Part shown: piece after piece, positions 14,617 through 21,161 of the stretch | Numbering within the stretch: the first letter of the stretch is position 1 | Layout of the letters: each line of letters opens with the position of its first letter | Assembly (NCBI GenBank): GCA_937872165.1 | Contig: CALMOR010000081.1 | Coordinates: forward strand, 28,042 to 49,202 | Origin: an uncultured Burkholderiales bacterium | Lineage (GTDB): Bacteria > Pseudomonadota > Gammaproteobacteria > Burkholderiales > Burkholderiaceae_D | Direction of reading: 5' to 3' | Length of the DNA: 21,161 bases | Position numbers and translations under genes: made by a program | The notes under the pieces: generated by a model | Databases searched by the model: none | What the model was told of the DNA's origin: nothing | The model's input: the letters and a program-made list of their open reading frames with translations, nothing else

Positions 14617-15173
14617 GTCGAGCCGGATCGGCAGACGTCTGCGGCTTGCCAACTCCCCGACTTCCCACCCCGCTTCTCGACCAGCCGCACGTCTCCGATC
14701 ACCATCCCCCGGTCCACCGCCTTGCACATGTCGTACACGGTCAGCAGTCCCACCTGCACGGCGGTCAGCGCTTCCATCTCGACGCCGGTCTGACCGGTGC
14801 AGCCGACCGTCGCCGTGCAATGGACGGACGAGCCGGTCTCGTCGATCGAGAGCTCCACCGCGATCTTCGTGATCGCGACCGGATGACAGAGCGGAATGAG
14901 CTCGCTCGTCCGCTTGGCCCCCTGGATCGCCGCGATGCGGGCGACGCCCAGCACGTCGCCCTTCTTCGCGGTCCCCGATGCGATCAGCGCGAGCGTCCCG
15001 GGTCGCATCGTGATGCGGCCGCTCGCGACCGCGACGCGTCGCGTGATCGCCTTGTCGCCGACGTCGACCATGTGTGCGTCGCCGGCCGCGTCGAAGTGCG
15101 TGAGGCCGTTCGTCGCTTCCGTCGCCCGCCCGGCTTCGGTCGCGTCCATCGCTGCCTCCGCGTCGTCGCTCAT
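14592..15173 (-). CDS. moaC: Cyclic pyranopterin monophosphate synthase
   Basis: A 193-residue MoaC, which acts with MoaA in the first step of molybdenum cofactor synthesis. The family motifs are intact: HMVDVGDK (34-41), KKGDVLGVARIAAIQGAKRT (70-89), LIPLCHP (92-98), GVEMEALTAV (130-139), YDMCKAVDRGM (147-157) and LVEKRGGKSG (164-173). It is longer than the usual 160 or so residues at both ends: a 22-residue acidic N-terminal stretch and an 18-residue tail after the normal KSGSW ending. The tail overlaps the 3' end of the convergent ligase gene by 25 bp. The start ATG lies inside a 24-bp tandem repeat. A shorter start at the internal ATG (residue 9) is possible. Confidence 0.96.
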   Translation of the reverse strand: MSDDAEAAMDATEAGRATEATNGLTHFDAAGDAHMVDVGDKAITRRVAVASGRITMRPGTLALIASGTAKKGDVLGVARIAAIQGAKRTSELIPLCHPVAITKIAVELSIDETGSSVHCTATVGCTGQTGVEMEALTAVQVGLLTVYDMCKAVDRGMVIGDVRLVEKRGGKSGSWQAADVCRSGSTQGGGNRP

Positions 15174-15250
15174 CGGACTCTTCGCGTCGTCGCTCGTCCG
15201 ACGCTGCGCGTCGTCACTCGACGGACGCTTCGCATCGCGCTCATCGCCGC
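15156..15250 (-). repeat. Four imperfect 24-bp tandem repeats spanning the moaC start
   Basis: Units at 15156-15179, 15180-15203, 15204-15227 and 15228-15250 (the last is one base short) share, on the minus strand, the core GAGCGACGACGCG or a close variant. The first unit carries the moaC ATG and codons 2-6, and the last carries the stop of the upstream gene as ATGA. The region looks like repeated duplication of the moaC 5' end into the intergenic gap. Confidence 0.75.
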
Positions 15251-15903
15251 GTGTCCACGTCGATGCGCAACGCCAGCGAAGGTTTCGGCTCGAAGCCGAA
15301 TTGCAATGGAACCTGATGCGACGCGATGCGGTGCAGCGGCAGTCGCAGCGCGCTCGCGTCGCCGCGCGTCCAGTGGAGCGAAGCCGGCTTCGCGGGCGCC
15401 ATCGCGCCGTGATCGGTCACCGACATCCGCGTGATCGCGTCGTCGTCGAGCACGGCGCCCTCGTCGTCCCTCAACAGCTCGGCGACCAGCGCCGTGTCGT
15501 GATCGTGGATCACGCCCACGGTCGGCTCGCCCGTCGCCGAGCGCGCCTGCATCAGGAAGCGACCCTGGTCGTCCAGCCACACCGCCGACGGGACCATGGT
15601 CGCGCCGGTGTGCGCGACGAGGTCCCACTGGCCCGTCGCCCGCGGTAGCAGGCGCCACACGAACGGCGTGTATTCGAGTTCGACGAAGACCCGCTGCGGG
15701 CCGTTCTGGAAGATCCAGTAGCGACCGGAGGAGAAGTAGTTGCGGCTGATGAACGCGTTCATCGCCGCGTGCGTGATCGGCAGGCGCGGGCCGGCCTTCG
15801 CTTCGCCGACACGCCATCGACCGCGGGCATCGAGCGCTAGCCATCCGGTGCAGTCCGGAACGTCGGGCCACTTCGCGAGCGCCTGTTTGACCAGCTCATC
15901 CAT
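15241..15903 (-). CDS. Conserved uncharacterised protein
   Basis: A 220-residue, apparently cytoplasmic protein starting MDELVKQALAKWPDVPDCTG. It has a W-L-A-L-D-x-R-G-x-W segment, then ISRNYFSSGRYWIFQNGPQR, LEYTPFVWRL and LDDQGRFLMQ, and ends in QFGFEPKP. I recall similar betaproteobacterial proteins sometimes labelled DUF2946, but I am not sure of the family number and assign no function. GAGGA seven bases before the ATG supports the start. It lies 96 bp after the YheT-type hydrolase and 67 bp before moaC on the same strand. There is no signal peptide, membrane segment or recognised catalytic motif. Confidence 0.8.
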   Translation of the reverse strand: MDELVKQALAKWPDVPDCTGWLALDARGRWRVGEAKAGPRLPITHAAMNAFISRNYFSSGRYWIFQNGPQRVFVELEYTPFVWRLLPRATGQWDLVAHTGATMVPSAVWLDDQGRFLMQARSATGEPTVGVIHDHDTALVAELLRDDEGAVLDDDAITRMSVTDHGAMAPAKPASLHWTRGDASALRLPLHRIASHQVPLQFGFEPKPSLALRIDVDTRR

Positions 15904-15999
15904 GCAATTGTCCTCGTGGGCGGGGGAACGACGGCCGCGAGCGGCCTCGGTCGGGCCGCTTCGGGATGTCGTGAGGCGGATGATAACGACGGCTCGCCG

Positions 16000-16989
16000 T
16001 CATGCGGACGCCACATTCGTCGACGCGGTGCTTCGGCCGAGATGCCGCTCGACGAAGCCCACGACGCGTCGAGGCATCCACGCGGCTCCGTCCGGACCGG
16101 CATCGAGGAAGCCCACGTGGCCGCCGTGTTCGGGAAATTCCAGCGTGACCGCGTCCGACACGTCGTGGCGTGAAGGCAGGGCATCCGCGGGAAGGAAGGG
16201 ATCGTTGCGGGCGTTCAGGATCAGCGTCGGCACTGCGATCCGCGCGAGCAGCGGCTTGCTCGACGCCCGCAGCCAGTAGTCGTCGGTGTCGCGGTAGCCG
16301 TGCAGCGGCGCTGTGACGACGTCATCGAACGCATGCAGGTCGCGCGCCGCCTCCATGCGCGCGCGGTCGAAGAGGCCGGCGTGTCGATCGAGCTTCGCGC
16401 GGCTCTTGGCCTTCAGCGTCCGCAGGAACATCTTCGCGTACACGCGGTTGAAGCCGCGACCGAGGCTCGCACCGCCGGCCGTGAGGTCCATCGGGGCCGA
16501 GACCGCGGCCGCGACGGCGACCAGCGATCGCGCGTCGTCGCCGCGTTCGCCCAGCCACTTCAGCAGCATGTTGCCGCCGAGCGAGATGCCGACCACGCAG
16601 AGCGGCGACGCCGGCCGGCCGGCGTGGACCCTGCGGACGATCCAGTCGACTTCGTCGCTGTCTCCGGAGTGATAGAAGCGGGGCAGGTCGTTCGAGGTCC
16701 CGCCGCATCCGCGGAAGTGGGGCGCGACGCCCCGCCATCCGCGCGCGACGGCTTCGGCCATCAGGCCGAGCACGTAGCGGCTCTGCGCGCTGCCCTCGAG
16801 TCCATGGAAGACGATCAGCGTGGGAGCGCGCCGGTCCGCATCGGCCGGTGTGCGGTCGACATCGATGAAGTCGCCGTCCGGGGTGTCCCAGCGCTCGCGC
16901 GCGTAGGCGACGCGGGGCCGCGATGCGAACAGCGCCGGCACGATCGTCTGCAGATGCGCGCCCGGCAACCACGACGGGGAACGGAACAA
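16000..16989 (-). CDS. YheT-family alpha/beta hydrolase
   Basis: A 329-residue protein of the YheT/ABHD1-3 group of alpha/beta hydrolases. It opens with the group's WLPGAHLQT motif, followed by the oxyanion segment FHGLEGS (61-67), PHFRGCGG (90-97), the nucleophile elbow VGISLGGNMLLKWLGE (S136), the acid in NARNDPFLP (D263) and the histidine in EHGGHVGFL (H288 or H291). The triad appears complete. The substrate is unknown; homologues act on esters or lipids. The apparent start is TTG at 16989, 16 bases after the upstream gene, with no ribosome site, so the start is uncertain, though the family motif begins only a few residues in. Confidence 0.9.
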   Translation of the reverse strand: MFRSPSWLPGAHLQTIVPALFASRPRVAYARERWDTPDGDFIDVDRTPADADRRAPTLIVFHGLEGSAQSRYVLGLMAEAVARGWRGVAPHFRGCGGTSNDLPRFYHSGDSDEVDWIVRRVHAGRPASPLCVVGISLGGNMLLKWLGERGDDARSLVAVAAAVSAPMDLTAGGASLGRGFNRVYAKMFLRTLKAKSRAKLDRHAGLFDRARMEAARDLHAFDDVVTAPLHGYRDTDDYWLRASSKPLLARIAVPTLILNARNDPFLPADALPSRHDVSDAVTLEFPEHGGHVGFLDAGPDGAAWMPRRVVGFVERHLGRSTASTNVASA

Positions 16990-17005
16990 GGCGCGGCGAC
17001 GAAGC

Positions 17006-17479
17006 CTAGTGCAGCGTGCCGCTGGTCGGCGTCGGCATCGACGCGCCGGTGTCCTGCGGCGTCACCGACGCGTGATGCAGCACCATGCGCCACCCCTGCG
17101 CGCCCTTCTGGAAGACGTGGGTGACGAGCATGTTGATCGCCACCGGCTGCGAGGTCTGCTGCGCGCCGGCCGGCAGCCCCTCGGTCTTGACGAAGGCCAT
17201 CACGCGCGACAGCACGCTGTGGACCGACATCAGCGATCCCTGCATCACCTGCGGGTCCGACGGCCGGACCGAGATCGAGCCGTTCGAGAGGATCTCGCGC
17301 CACGATGCGGAGATCGCGCGATGACCCGTCAGTCGCGGACCGCCCGGATGGATGCAGACGATGTCCTCGTCCTCGGACCACACCTCCATCAACGCTTCGA
17401 CGTCGCCCGCTTCCAGCGCCTCGTAGAACGCGGTCTCGACCGCTTCGGGCGTGGCGTGGAGGCTCTTGAGTTTGACCAT
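17006..17479 (-). CDS. NTF2/SnoaL-like protein
   Basis: A 157-residue protein with the cone-shaped NTF2 fold pattern: an N-terminal helix pair (AVETAFYEALEAGDVEALME), VWSEDEDIVCIHPGGPRLTG, an R-A-I-S-A-S-W-R-E-I helix, then long beta strands ending GWRMVLHHASVTP. The W-x-x-D-x-x-x-x-x-x-H-P-G-G motif is typical of the SnoaL_3-type stress or unknown-function family. A short disordered tail (TPQDTGASMPTPTSG) follows. It lies between waaF and the YheT gene with small gaps and is probably cotranscribed. No enzymatic role can be assigned. Confidence 0.82.
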   Translation of the reverse strand: MVKLKSLHATPEAVETAFYEALEAGDVEALMEVWSEDEDIVCIHPGGPRLTGHRAISASWREILSNGSISVRPSDPQVMQGSLMSVHSVLSRVMAFVKTEGLPAGAQQTSQPVAINMLVTHVFQKGAQGWRMVLHHASVTPQDTGASMPTPTSGTLH

Positions 17480-17528
17480 GGAGGCAGGATCGATCGCACG
17501 CCGCAGACCGCCGACGAGCGGAGGCTGA

Positions 17529-18551
17529 TCAGGAAGGGGACGTATTCTGCAACGAATCGAACACCTGTTGGGGTGCGATGCCGACGAGGCAGTTCAGATG
17601 CCCGAGCGGGCAGGTGCGCTCGAAGCAGGGACTGCAGTCGAGATGCAGCCACAGCGTCCGCGCGAGCGGCGACAGCGGCGGCGTGTGCCTGGGGTCGCTC
17701 GATCCGAAGAGCGCGACCTGAGGCCGGCTCAACGCGGCCGCCGCGTGCATGAGTCCCGAGTCGTTGCTGACCACCGAGGCCGACGTCGCGATCAGTGCGA
17801 TCGCCTCCGCGAGGTCGGTCGAGCCGCAGAGGGCGTGAACGCGCGCCGTCGCGCCGGCGAGGTCCGCGACGATGGCCTCGCCGATCGCGCGGTCGCCGTT
17901 GCCGCCGAGCAGCAGCACGCGCGCATCGGCGCGCGAAGCGAGGATTTCGCGCGCCAGCGACGCGAAGTGCGACGCCGGCCAGCGCTTCGCGGGACCGTAT
18001 TCGGCGCCGGGGCAGAGCGCGATCAGTTCGGTGTCGCGGCCGAGGCCGAAGCGTTCGCGGGCATCGAGCATCGATGCGGCGTCGACGACGAGACGCGGCA
18101 GCGGCAGCGGCAGCGCGACGTCGACGCCGACCATGCCGGCGAGCGCCGCGTAACGCGCGCTCATCGCGAGCGCCGGGTCCGGTCCCGCGGCGCGTCGGTC
18201 GAGGAGTCCGTAGCGGACTTCGCCGCGATAGCCGATGCGTCGCGGAACGCGCGCGAGCCACGGGATCAACGCCGACTTGAAGCTGTTGGGCAGCACGAAG
18301 GCGCGATCGAAGCCTTCGGCGCGCACGGCCCGCGCCAGCGCCCGTCGCGCCTTCCATTGCAACGCGCCGTGCGCGAGGTCGGTCGCGATCACGTGATCCA
18401 CCTCGGGCATCGCCTCGAGCACCGGCGCGACCCAGTGCGGCGCGAGGCAGACGATTCGTTGTGCGGGATCGGCCCGCGCGAGCAGCGTCAGCAACGGCTG
18501 CGCCATCAACGCGTCGCCGATCCAGTTCGGCGCGACGACCAGCGTCTTCAC
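17529..18551 (-). CDS. waaF: ADP-heptose:LPS heptosyltransferase II
   Basis: A 340-residue glycosyltransferase of family GT9. It begins MKTLVVAPNWIGDALMAQPL, the typical heptosyltransferase II N-terminus with the acceptor-site PNWIGD. The C-terminal Rossmann domain has ALCPGAEYGPAKRWP (179-192), LGGNGDR (215-221), the sugar-nucleotide site SNDSGLMHAAAAL (262-274) and FGSSDPRHTPPLSP (282-295). It adds the second L-glycero-D-manno-heptose to the LPS inner core at the cytoplasmic face of the inner membrane. A 93-bp gap separates it from the zf-CHCC gene upstream. Heptosyltransferase I (WaaC) is less likely because of the N-terminal motif. Confidence 0.94.
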   Translation of the reverse strand: MKTLVVAPNWIGDALMAQPLLTLLARADPAQRIVCLAPHWVAPVLEAMPEVDHVIATDLAHGALQWKARRALARAVRAEGFDRAFVLPNSFKSALIPWLARVPRRIGYRGEVRYGLLDRRAAGPDPALAMSARYAALAGMVGVDVALPLPLPRLVVDAASMLDARERFGLGRDTELIALCPGAEYGPAKRWPASHFASLAREILASRADARVLLLGGNGDRAIGEAIVADLAGATARVHALCGSTDLAEAIALIATSASVVSNDSGLMHAAAALSRPQVALFGSSDPRHTPPLSPLARTLWLHLDCSPCFERTCPLGHLNCLVGIAPQQVFDSLQNTSPS

Positions 18552-18644
18552 GGACGCGTCTTCATGGCCGGTGGTCGCTCGATCGAGGAGCGGCGGGAGC
18601 TCTCCTCGTGTCGGTTCGGCGCGCCGTGTCGCGTCGCGAAGACG

Positions 18645-18851
18645 TCAATGCGCCTTGACGACGGTGCCCGGCTTCAACCGATAACGCGTGCCGCAGTACG
18701 GACACATGGCCTGCCCGGTCGGCACCACGTCGAGGAAGACGCGCGGATGATGATTCCACAACGCCATGCGCGGATTGGGACAGAAGGCGGGAAGGTCCTT
18801 GCCGTCGAGTTCGACGTGCGAGGCCTCGGGGTTGCCGATGTCGCTGCTCAT
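18645..18851 (-). CDS. Small zf-CHCC zinc-finger protein
   Basis: A 68-residue protein with the CHCC zinc-site spacing: C24 in AFCPNP, H34/H35 in WNHHPRV, then C50-P-Y-C53 followed by GTRYRLK. This is the bacterial zf-CHCC family, related to the zinc-binding end of mitochondrial complex I subunit NDUFS6. In betaproteobacteria it commonly sits between ilvE and waaF, as here (from memory). GGAG upstream of the ATG supports the start, 19 bp after ilvE. Its precise role in bacteria is not established. Confidence 0.88.
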   Translation of the reverse strand: MSSDIGNPEASHVELDGKDLPAFCPNPRMALWNHHPRVFLDVVPTGQAMCPYCGTRYRLKPGTVVKAH

Positions 18852-18870
18852 GCTGTTCTCCAGGACCGCT

Positions 18871-19797
18871 TCAGACCTTCGCGAGCCACTTCGCGTACTG
18901 CGGGCTCTTCCCGTTGACGATGTCGAAGAAGGCGCTCTGCAGCTTCTCCGTGATCGGGCCGCGGGTTCCCGTCCCGATGGGGCGACCGTCGAGTTCGCGG
19001 ATCGGCGTGACCTCGGCCGCGGTACCGGTGAAGAAGGCCTCGTCGGCGATGTAGAACTCGTCGCGGGTGATGCGCTTCTCGGTCAGCGGGATGCCGAACT
19101 CCTCGGCCAGCGTCAGGATGGTCTGGCGCGTGATGCCGTCGAGCGCGCCGCCCGAGAGGTCGGGGGTGAAGAGCTTGCCGTCGATCACGAGGAACACGTT
19201 CTCGCCCGAGCCCTGGCAGACATAACCCTCGGGATCCATCAGCATGGCCTCCTCGTAGCCGTCGTTGGTGGCTTCCTGGTTCGCGAGGATCGACACCGTG
19301 TAGTTGCCGACGGCCTTGGCCTTGCACATCGTGATGTTGGAATGATGGTGCGTGAACGACGAGGTCTTCACGCGGATGCCCTTCCTGATGCCGTCCTCGC
19401 CGAGATACGCGCCCCAGGGCCACGCGGCGATCGCGACGTGGACCGTGTTGCCCTTCGCGGCGACGCCCATCTTGTCGGAGCCGATGAACACCAGCGGCCT
19501 CAGGTAGCAGCTCTCGAGCTGGTTCGCCCGGACGACTTCCTTCTGCGCCTCGACCAGCGTGGCATGGTCGAACGGCACCTTCAACTGGAAGATTTTGGCG
19601 CTGTTGAGCAGGCGCTTGGTGTGATCCTCCAGGCGGAAGATGGCTGTCGAGCCGTCGGCCTGCTTGTAGGCGCGGACCCCTTCGAAGACGCCCATCCCGT
19701 AGTGCAGCGTGTGGGTCAGCACGTGGACCGTCGCATCGCGCCAGTCGATCAGCTTGCCGTCCTTCCAGATGAAGCCGTCACGGTCGGCCATCGACAT
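18871..19797 (-). CDS. ilvE: Branched-chain amino-acid aminotransferase
   Basis: A 308-residue class IV PLP aminotransferase, the usual IlvE length. It catalyses the last step of Leu, Ile and Val synthesis using glutamate. Motifs: THTLHYGMGVFEGVRAYK (28-45), ESCYLRPLVFIG (95-106), the PLP lysine in CKAKAVGNY (K161), the cofactor-contact segment GSGENVFLV, and LSGGALDGITRQTIL near the phosphate site. The start at 19797 was chosen because AGGAG lies seven bases upstream and the product begins like known IlvE proteins; a longer frame from 19962 would add an implausible Arg-rich leader. Confidence 0.95.
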   Translation of the reverse strand: MSMADRDGFIWKDGKLIDWRDATVHVLTHTLHYGMGVFEGVRAYKQADGSTAIFRLEDHTKRLLNSAKIFQLKVPFDHATLVEAQKEVVRANQLESCYLRPLVFIGSDKMGVAAKGNTVHVAIAAWPWGAYLGEDGIRKGIRVKTSSFTHHHSNITMCKAKAVGNYTVSILANQEATNDGYEEAMLMDPEGYVCQGSGENVFLVIDGKLFTPDLSGGALDGITRQTILTLAEEFGIPLTEKRITRDEFYIADEAFFTGTAAEVTPIRELDGRPIGTGTRGPITEKLQSAFFDIVNGKSPQYAKWLAKV

Positions 19798-19871
19798 CGT
19801 CGTTCTCCTAGCGGGTGTGCGGGCGGTCCGGCGCGGCATTCGATGTATCGACGCCGGCGGAAGAGCCGCGC

Positions 19872-19877
19872 ATTTTA
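19872..19877 (-). promoter_or_regulatory. Candidate -10 element for ilvE
   Basis: The minus strand reads GGTAAAATGCG, with TAAAAT as a good -10 match, 74 bp before the ilvE start. It is the only AT-rich hexamer in this very GC-rich 273-bp gap (19798-20070). No convincing -35 is seen, and nothing else is recognisable in the gap. Confidence 0.35.
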
Positions 19878-20070
19878 CCTGCGCCCGGGATCTCGACGCG
19901 GCGCGCCGCCGAGGCCGCCGCGACGACGCGACCGCGGAGACGCCGCGAGGGCAGGACGGCACGACGACCCCGACAGCTGCGACGGGGGGACGACCGCGAC
20001 GGCGAGGGGATGCCGCCGCGGCGCGGCGACGATCGCGAGACGCGGGGCGCCGACGGCGTCGCGGCCCGCG

Positions 20071-21144
20071 TCAGATGTCCTTCGCGCTGTCGCCGCCGGT
20101 GACCTCGTACTCGGCGCCGGTGACCATCGCCGCCGCGTCGCTCGCGAGGAAGACCGCGACCGGCGCGATGTCCTCCGGCTGCAGCCAGCCGACCTGCATC
20201 GGCACGGTGGGCTTGCGCTCGTCCCAGGCCTGCTGCGGCGTCGGATGCTCGGGCGGCGGATGGCCCTGCTCGGCGAAGCTCTCGGTCAGCCGCTTCTCGT
20301 AGCGCGTCAACGGCGTGTCGACGAGGCCGGGGATCACCGCGTTGACCGTGATGTTGTACTTGCCCAGCTCGAGCGCCGCCGACTTCATCAGGCCGATGAT
20401 GGCCCACTTCGACGCCGAGTAGCTCGACCCGTCCTTGGTGCCGTGCTTGCCCTGCATCGACGACAGGACGATCAGCCGTCCCTTGCCGCGCGGGACCATC
20501 TTCGGCGCGAACGCGCGGATGGTGTTCGCGGTGCCGTTGACGTTGTTGTCGATGACGTCGTTCCAGTCGCTGTCGGCCATCTCGAGCAGCGGCTTCCATC
20601 GCTGGATCGCCGCGTCGGCGACGACGATGTCGATCTTTCCGTAGTCGCGATCGATGCGGTCGGCCGCGGCGCGCAGCTGGTCGATGCGCCGGATGTCCGC
20701 CTTGATCGCTTCGCCGCGGCGTCCGAAGGCCTCGATCTGGCGGACTGTCTCGGCGAGGTCCTCCGGGGTGGCCGGAGCCGCATCGGACGCGGGGCTGACA
20801 AAGCCGGCGATGTCGATGACGACGACGTCAGCGCCGTTGGCGGCGTATTCGAGCGCGATGGCCCGGCCGATCCCGCGCGCGCCGCCGGTCACCACCGCGA
20901 CCTTGCCGTCGAGCGCGGAGCCGCGGCCCTTGCGGATCTCGCCGGCGGTCCGGTCGGACGGTGGCTTCGGCATCGCGCCGCCGTTCACGGTCGCCGGAGC
21001 GCTGTCGAAGGTGGCGGCGGCCGCGCCGCGCGCGACCATCGCACCGGCCATCAGGCCAGCGCCGACCAGCACGCTGCGTCGACCCGCCTGCGGTTCTTCG
21101 GTATCGACCGACTCGAGGCGTTCGATCTCGATGGGGTTCTGCAT
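20071..21144 (-). CDS. Short-chain dehydrogenase/reductase with apparent Tat signal
   Basis: A 357-residue SDR. Residues 1-46 look like a twin-arginine signal: AGRRSVLVG (R22-R23), a hydrophobic stretch (VLVGAGLMAGAMV) and an AAAATF end. The Rossmann core follows: DGKVAVVTGGARGIGRA (79-95, TGxxxGIG), the catalytic serine region VLSSMQG (226-232) and YSASK (Y242, K246). The usual NNAG motif is altered to VADAAI. A long insertion after the second strand (FVSPASDAAPATPEDLAETV) resembles that of mycofactocin-coupled SDRs, which hold NAD tightly. GAGGAG six bases before the ATG supports this long start, so the signal is probably translated. The substrate is unknown. A periplasmic SDR would be unusual because free NAD(P) is absent there. 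Confidence 0.88.
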   Translation of the reverse strand: MQNPIEIERLESVDTEEPQAGRRSVLVGAGLMAGAMVARGAAAATFDSAPATVNGGAMPKPPSDRTAGEIRKGRGSALDGKVAVVTGGARGIGRAIALEYAANGADVVVIDIAGFVSPASDAAPATPEDLAETVRQIEAFGRRGEAIKADIRRIDQLRAAADRIDRDYGKIDIVVADAAIQRWKPLLEMADSDWNDVIDNNVNGTANTIRAFAPKMVPRGKGRLIVLSSMQGKHGTKDGSSYSASKWAIIGLMKSAALELGKYNITVNAVIPGLVDTPLTRYEKRLTESFAEQGHPPPEHPTPQQAWDERKPTVPMQVGWLQPEDIAPVAVFLASDAAAMVTGAEYEVTGGDSAKDI

Positions 21145-21161
21145 GGAAGTCTCCTCGGATG

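Noticed and set aside
14613..15434. Plus-strand frame with repeated TLRVVA-like units opposite moaC
   Set aside because: The repeat is the 24-bp DNA tandem repeat read on the wrong strand; the rest is moaC antisense.
15170..15871. Second minus-strand frame overlapping the uncharacterised gene before moaC
   Set aside because: Same strand, different frame, Arg-rich and without motifs; the 220-residue frame has the ribosome site and family-like sequence.
15988..16001. GACGGC-TC-GCCGTC inverted repeat at the end of the YheT gene
   Set aside because: The two-base loop is too tight for the full stem and there is no T-run in either direction, so it is not a credible terminator.
18583..18610. GAGGAG...CTCTCCTC inverted repeat between the zf-CHCC gene and waaF
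   Set aside because: The arms pair only with a bulge and no T-run follows, which is common by chance in this GC-rich DNA.

Overview
The window is very GC-rich with dense, short-spaced genes. Its content (recX tail, DUF2889, sucC, sucD, a TerC-type protein, type IV pilins with a PglL-type ligase, then moaC, waaF, a zf-CHCC protein and ilvE on the other strand) looks like a betaproteobacterial chromosome (Burkholderiales/Rhodocyclales type). That placement rests on remembered gene order and protein style, not on a database search. I see no tRNA, rRNA, CRISPR array, transposase or phage gene.

Left part (1-6930, + strand). The last codons of recX are followed by about 1.5 kb of ruined amino-acid ABC transporter operon: the tail of a binding protein (followed by a diverged second copy), a frameshifted permease and an ATPase that has lost its Walker A. 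An intact M20 metallopeptidase follows, then DUF2889-sucC (overlapping ATGA) and sucD. sucC and sucD are separated by an unusual 456-bp spacer holding REP-like palindromes. A TerC/YjbE-family membrane protein closes the block.

Centre (7170-14616, + strand). A PP2C phosphatase, a protein with one canonical and one degenerate FHA domain, and a GAF-containing GspE/PilB-type ATPase lie in tandem. Two closely related type IVa pilins and a PglL/PilO-type O-oligosaccharyltransferase follow. This reads as a phospho-signalling module joined to a pilus assembly motor and a glycosylated pilin cassette; no cognate kinase is in view. Between the pilins is a good sigma-54 promoter whose -24 element lies inside a perfect 19-bp palindrome. 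The first pilin has no such promoter but has a different perfect 16-bp palindrome in its leader. A strong intrinsic terminator separates the second pilin from the ligase.

Right part (14592-21144, - strand). Reading from high to low coordinates: an SDR oxidoreductase with an apparent twin-arginine signal, ilvE, a zf-CHCC protein, waaF, an NTF2-like protein, a YheT-type hydrolase, an uncharacterised protein and moaC. moaC converges on, and overlaps by 25 bp, the ligase gene. Its start codon lies in a 24-bp tandem repeat.

The best candidates for something new are the PP2C / double-FHA / GAF-ATPase module beside the pilins, the palindrome over the sigma-54 promoter, and the apparently exported SDR.
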